Shown: positions 32,269-35,076 of the stretch, in pieces
Position numbering within the stretch: the first letter of the stretch is position 1
How the letters are laid out: each line of letters opens with the position of its first letter
Translations under genes and position numbers: made by a program
Assembly (NCBI GenBank): GCA_023386495.1
Contig: JAEWJS010000124.1
Coordinates: 1-35,076, forward strand
Direction: 5' to 3'
Source of the DNA: Bacillota bacterium
GTDB lineage: Bacteria > Bacillota > Bacilli > Paenibacillales > Paenibacillaceae
Length of the DNA stretch: 35,076 nucleotides
The notes under the pieces: model-generated
Seen by the model: only the letters and a program-made list of their open reading frames with translations
The model's database searches: none
What the model was told of the DNA's origin: nothing

Positions 32269-33213
32269 ATGGAGATGAAATATCGCAGATTAGGCGGATC
32301 GGGTCTGAAAGTCAGCGAGATCAGCTTGGGAAGCTGGCTTACATACGGTGGATATGTCGAACGGGAGAACGCGGTGAACGCGATTAAGCAGGCGTATGAG
32401 CTCGGCATCAACTTTTTCGATACGGCGAACGTGTACGAGCAGGGCGCGGCTGAAGAGTTGATGGGCGAAGCGCTTAAGGCTTATCCACGCTCGTCCTACG
32501 TTCTGGCGACGAAGGTGTTCTGGCCGATGGGTTCCGGACCGAACGATAAAGGCTTGTCCCGCAAGCACGTGATCGAGCAGGCGAATGCCAGCTTGAAGCG
32601 GCTGGGGCATGACTATGTCGATATCTATTATTGCCATCGCCATGATCCGGATACGCCGATGGAAGAGACGCTGCGCGCGCTGGACGATCTCGTTCGCCAA
32701 GGCAAGGTGCTGTACGTTGGCGTGAGCGAATGGAAGGCTTCGCAGATGGCAGAGGCGCTGGCGATCGCGGACAAGTACCTGCTGGATCGCATCGTCGTCA
32801 ATCAGCCGGTCTACAACATGTTCAACCGGTACATCGAACCGGAGATCATTCCGCTCGGGGAGAAGAGGGGCATCGGCCAAGTCGTGTTCTCGCCGCTGGC
32901 GCAGGGCTTGTTGACGGGGAAATACACGTCCGCGCAAGATATTCCGGCGAACAGCCGCGCAGCGAAGCTCGAGTGGGTGAAGAACGGGATTACCGAGGAG
33001 AAAATCGCGCAGGTTCGCCAGTTGTCGGAGATTGCATCCGATCTGGGGATCAAGGTCAGCCAGTTGGCGCTCGCGTGGATTCTGCGCCAGCCGAATGTGG
33101 CGAGCGCGCTCGTCGGTGCCAGCCGGCCGGAGCAGATCACGGAGAATGCGCAAGCGTCCGGCATCGAGCTTAGCGCCGATGTGCTGGAGCGGATCGAAGG
33201 GATCTTGAAGTAG
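32269..33213 (+). CDS. Aldo/keto reductase (Kv-beta/YhdN-like)
   Basis: 314 aa; GAAGGAGG precedes ATG 32269. AKR barrel with the catalytic tetrad: Asp in FFDTANVYEQG (with its Tyr), Lys in VLATKVFWP and His in YYCHRHDPD. The NADPH site is formed by late motifs VFSPLAQGLLTGKY and ALVGASRPEQITENA. Close to the voltage-gated K-channel beta-subunit-like AKRs. It reduces aldehydes or ketones with NADPH; the substrate is unknown. Divergent from an HxlR regulator, a common pairing for electrophile response. Its stop codon is the first three bases of a 24-nt repeat unit. Confidence 0.93.
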   Translation: MEMKYRRLGGSGLKVSEISLGSWLTYGGYVERENAVNAIKQAYELGINFFDTANVYEQGAAEELMGEALKAYPRSSYVLATKVFWPMGSGPNDKGLSRKHVIEQANASLKRLGHDYVDIYYCHRHDPDTPMEETLRALDDLVRQGKVLYVGVSEWKASQMAEALAIADKYLLDRIVVNQPVYNMFNRYIEPEIIPLGEKRGIGQVVFSPLAQGLLTGKYTSAQDIPANSRAAKLEWVKNGITEEKIAQVRQLSEIASDLGIKVSQLALAWILRQPNVASALVGASRPEQITENAQASGIELSADVLERIEGILK

Positions 33214-33396
33214 TTGCTTTTCGGGCACTTATTCTGGGGGGGAAAGCTGCGAAAGTGAGCAACAACTGCTTTTCGGACACCTATTACGCAGGATATGAGC
33301 TAGGTTCGGGGAGTTGGACCAGAATAGTTGCTCGGAAAGCACTTGTTCTTGAATTCGGCTGCGGAATCACGCGAACAAGTGCTCCAAAAGCAACTA
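33211..33396. repeat. Cluster of four degenerate 24-nt repeats, one inverted
   Basis: Units at 33211-33234, 33263-33286, 33325-33348 and, inverted, 33373-33396. They share TAGTTGCTTTTCGGGCAC followed by TTRTTC with a few changes each. Units 3 and 4 face each other and form a stem of 19 pairs out of 25. Unit 1 starts on the stop codon of the aldo/keto reductase gene. The gaps are uneven (28, 38 and 24 nt). Confidence 0.75.
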
Positions 33397-33409
33397 TGAC
33401 AAGAGAGAA

Positions 33410-33432
33410 GGCCGGCGAATGCCGGTCTTTTT
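33410..33432 (+). terminator. Terminator of the aldo/keto reductase gene
   Basis: GGCCGGC (33410-33416) pairs with GCCGGTC (33421-33427) across a GAAT loop, followed by TTTTTC. Confidence 0.8.
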
Positions 33433-33488
33433 CTATGTCGTATGCCTTTTGTGGCAGCACTAGAACACGTACGGGAGAAATAATGGGC

Positions 33489-33517
33489 TTTACGATGGAT
33501 CGAAGAGGAGGTATAAT
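33489..33517 (+). promoter_or_regulatory. SigA-type promoter of the NADH dehydrogenase gene
   Basis: TTTACG (33489-33494), a 17-bp spacer and a perfect TATAAT (33512-33517). The start of transcription would be near 33524, just before the palindromes at 33533-33572. Confidence 0.6.
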
Positions 33518-33532
33518 GGCGCTAATCAGGAA

Positions 33533-33582
33533 ATGTGATTAATTTCACAACTTATAAAGTGAAAAGTTTCACATTGTGGAAA
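33533..33582. promoter_or_regulatory. Tandem Rex/Fnr-like operators upstream of the NADH dehydrogenase gene
   Basis: ATGTGATTAATTTCACAA (33533-33550) read on the other strand is TTGTGA-N6-TCACAT, 11 of 12 fixed positions of the Rex box TTGTGA-N6-TCACAA. GTGAAAAGTTTCAC (33559-33572) is a second palindrome and TTTCACATTGTGGAAA (33567-33582) an overlapping, weaker third. In Bacillus subtilis the ndh operon is repressed by the NADH sensor Rex, so the context supports Rex. Fnr (TGTGA-N6-TCACA) is the alternative for the first site. Confidence 0.6.
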
Positions 33583-33633
33583 TCAGCTGTGGGAATCAAT
33601 TGAAACGAAGATAGGGAAAAGGAGCGGATGGAG

Positions 33634-34875
33634 ATGGGCATTGGCATAGGCACGGAAACGAGTAGACCGCGGCGAATCGTGATTGCAGGGGCGGGGTACG
33701 GGGGGCTCGTGACGGCATTGAAGCTGCAGAAGACGATGCGGACCGGGGAAATGGATGTTACGCTCGTGAACAAGCATGACTATCATTACATCACGACACA
33801 TCTGCATGTACCGGCAGCCGGAATCGAGAGCGATGACCATGCACGCGTCCGGATCAGCGATTACGTGGACACGCGGTTCATCCGGTTCGAGAAGGCCAGC
33901 ATCGTGCGGATCGATCCGGAGAGGAAGGTAGTCGAGCTCGAAGGCGGCCGCAAGCTCGACTATGACGAGTTGGTGGTCGGGCTGGGAAGCGAGACGGAGA
34001 CGTTCGGCATCCCCGGCCTTGCGGAACACGCACTGGCCATTCGCAGCCTGAACGGCGCGCGGATGATTCGGCAGCACATCGCGTATATGTTCGCGAAGTA
34101 TAAGCGCGAGCCGATGAGGCTCGACTACCTGACCATCGTCGTCGGCGGAGCGGGATTCACCGGGTCGGAATTCATCGGGGAGCTGGCAGATCGGCTGCCG
34201 AAGCTATGCGCCGAATTCGATATCGACCCGCAGCTTGTGCGGCTCTATAACGTGGAGGCTGCGCCTGTCGCGCTGCCTCCCGGCTTGCCGGCGGAGCTGG
34301 TCGAGTACGGGATGGACGTCTTGCGGCGCAAGGGAGTCGAGTACCGCATCGGAACGGCGATTCAGGCATGCACGCCTGCCGGCGTGCAGCTATCGGACGG
34401 CGACTTCATCCGGGCGGCGACCGTAATCTGGTCGGGCGGCATTCGCGGCAATCGGCTGCTGGAGGAAGCGGGCTTCGAGACGAAGCGCGGCCGCGTAGAG
34501 GTCGATGCGATGCTGCGCTCGCTGCAGCATCCGTCGGTGTACGTCACCGGCGACTGCGCGATCGTGATGGGCGCCGAAGGCCGGCCGTACCCGCCGACTG
34601 CCCAGATTGCCGTGCAGCAGGGCGCGAATGTCGCGCGCAACATCGCAGCCTCGATCCGCGGCTGGGAGCTGACCCCGTTCAACTATGACTACAAGGGGAC
34701 GATCGCATCGCTGGGCAAGGGTGAGGCAGTCGGCCTTATCTGGGGCAATCGCCCGATTAAGGGATGGTTCGCAGCATTGATGAAGCGCGTCGTCGATGCG
34801 CGCTACTTGTTCCTGCTGGGCGGCTTGCCGCTGCTGCTGCGCAAGCTGTTCTTCGGGCGGCTCACGCCGCGGTAA
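33634..34875 (+). CDS. ndh: Type II NADH dehydrogenase (NDH-2) family oxidoreductase
   Basis: 413 aa from ATG 33634, nine bases after AAGGAG; ATG 33628 is only three bases from it. The N-terminal FAD-binding motif RIVIAGAGYGGLVTALKLQ and the second dinucleotide motif IVVGGAGFTGSEFIGELADR (for NADH, ~170-190) are intact, as are VYVTGDCAIV and PPTAQIAVQQGANVARNI near the C terminus. It passes electrons from NADH to menaquinone at the inner face of the membrane without pumping protons. Candidate Rex sites upstream fit NADH-responsive control. It could instead be one of the closely related quinone-reducing paralogues. Confidence 0.9.
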   Translation: MGIGIGTETSRPRRIVIAGAGYGGLVTALKLQKTMRTGEMDVTLVNKHDYHYITTHLHVPAAGIESDDHARVRISDYVDTRFIRFEKASIVRIDPERKVVELEGGRKLDYDELVVGLGSETETFGIPGLAEHALAIRSLNGARMIRQHIAYMFAKYKREPMRLDYLTIVVGGAGFTGSEFIGELADRLPKLCAEFDIDPQLVRLYNVEAAPVALPPGLPAELVEYGMDVLRRKGVEYRIGTAIQACTPAGVQLSDGDFIRAATVIWSGGIRGNRLLEEAGFETKRGRVEVDAMLRSLQHPSVYVTGDCAIVMGAEGRPYPPTAQIAVQQGANVARNIAASIRGWELTPFNYDYKGTIASLGKGEAVGLIWGNRPIKGWFAALMKRVVDARYLFLLGGLPLLLRKLFFGRLTPR

Positions 34876-35076
34876 TCGGGCGATGCAGAAGGCGTCGGAA
34901 CGGGGGCCGACGTGCGGGAAGCTTTGGTAGCGGGTGGTCGCGCACGTGCGATGTAGCGCGGTGTGACACGATGCGGGGGAACCGGCTAGTTGGCGACGTG
35001 CGGGGCGGTACGGTGTAGTGTGGTGTGGTGTAGTGTGCGGTGGGTGCAGTAAACGTGGCAGGACGGTGTGTAAGGC
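34876..35076. other. Window end: G/T-rich non-coding sequence
   Basis: After the NADH dehydrogenase stop there is no recognisable gene. From about 35012 the sequence becomes a simple G/T repeat made of GTGTAGTG and GTGTGGTG units. No terminator is evident. Confidence 0.5.

Larger units (their letters stand above)
33214..33633. other. Non-coding stretch between aldo/keto reductase and NADH dehydrogenase
   Basis: It holds the 24-nt repeat cluster, the reductase terminator (33410-33432) and the promoter and operator region of the NADH dehydrogenase. A 95-codon frame across 33255-33542 runs through repeats, terminator and promoter and has no ribosome site, so it is not counted as a gene. Confidence 0.65.

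Noticed and set aside
33211..33396. CRISPR array
   Set aside because: Repeats of 24 nt with 24-38 nt gaps look CRISPR-like, but the copies are degenerate, one is inverted, only four exist, and no cas genes are present.
33515..33541. Eight-codon leader peptide (MALIRKCD) behind an AGGAGG
   Set aside because: The ATG is part of the TATAAT hexamer, and the AGGAGG would lie upstream of the transcription start; a promoter reading explains the sequence better.

Overview
The window looks like about 35 kb of chromosome from a spore-forming, moderately GC-rich Firmicute of the Paenibacillus/Cohnella type (Paenibacillaceae). The grounds are: AGGAGG-type ribosome sites before almost every gene, an LplB/LplC/LplA-like sugar transporter next to a YesM/YesN-like two-component pair, a PadR-HAAS-DUF4097 set, a copper-amine-oxidase-like N1 domain, a spo0M homologue beside a MHYT-domain sporulation-type kinase, and a bacillar tRNA. 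The genus is inferred, not proven. No phage, plasmid, transposase, CRISPR or rRNA is seen.

Layout. 1-345: tail of an upstream transcription unit, a strong terminator and a repeat-bearing 3' region. 346-9893: mostly signalling. It holds an EAL protein with a degenerate GGDEF domain (minus), PadR-HAAS-DUF4097 (plus, overlapping genes), a DoxX-like membrane protein (minus), an HD-GYP phosphodiesterase, an orphan OmpR-type regulator, two small proteins and a Ser/Thr kinase. 9894-10542: non-coding, with a decayed copy of the kinase 3' end and a 226-bp interspersed repeat. 10543-17887: a five-gene carbohydrate-uptake and sensing unit (two permeases, lipoprotein binding protein, YesM-like kinase, YesN-like regulator). 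18050-20189: a membrane histidine kinase and a DinB-family protein. 20335-23255 (minus): MBOAT acyltransferase followed by an SGNH/AlgJ-like partner carrying a copper-amine-oxidase-like domain, probably a cell-envelope glycan acylation pair. 23478-25326: tRNA-Thr(CGT), the scar of a deleted sensor kinase/LuxR regulator pair, a flavin reductase and a VOC protein. 25327-25837: second copy of the interspersed repeat. 25838-27434: a tyrosinase-like copper protein whose frame runs antisense into a NUDIX gene, then mscL. 27596-30218: MHYT-PAS histidine kinase and spo0M. 30365-33213: a KtrB/TrkH potassium transporter overlapping an HxlR regulator, and a divergent aldo/keto reductase. 33214-33633: a cluster of degenerate 24-nt repeats, a terminator, and a promoter with Rex/Fnr-like palindromes. 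33634-34875: type II NADH dehydrogenase.

The less expected content is mostly non-coding. There is a 226-bp repeat present twice, with a 16-bp-arm hairpin whose pairing is kept between copies and a solo relative at 20263-20297. A second repeat family lies just 3' of two unrelated minus-strand genes. A third, 24-nt, family lies behind the aldo/keto reductase. An 11-bp-phased TAACAA direct repeat occurs both before the orphan response regulator and before its convergent small neighbour. TTGTGA-N6-TCAC-type palindromes lie before both the NADH dehydrogenase and the DoxX-like gene. All families and functions are assigned by reading motifs; no database search was run.
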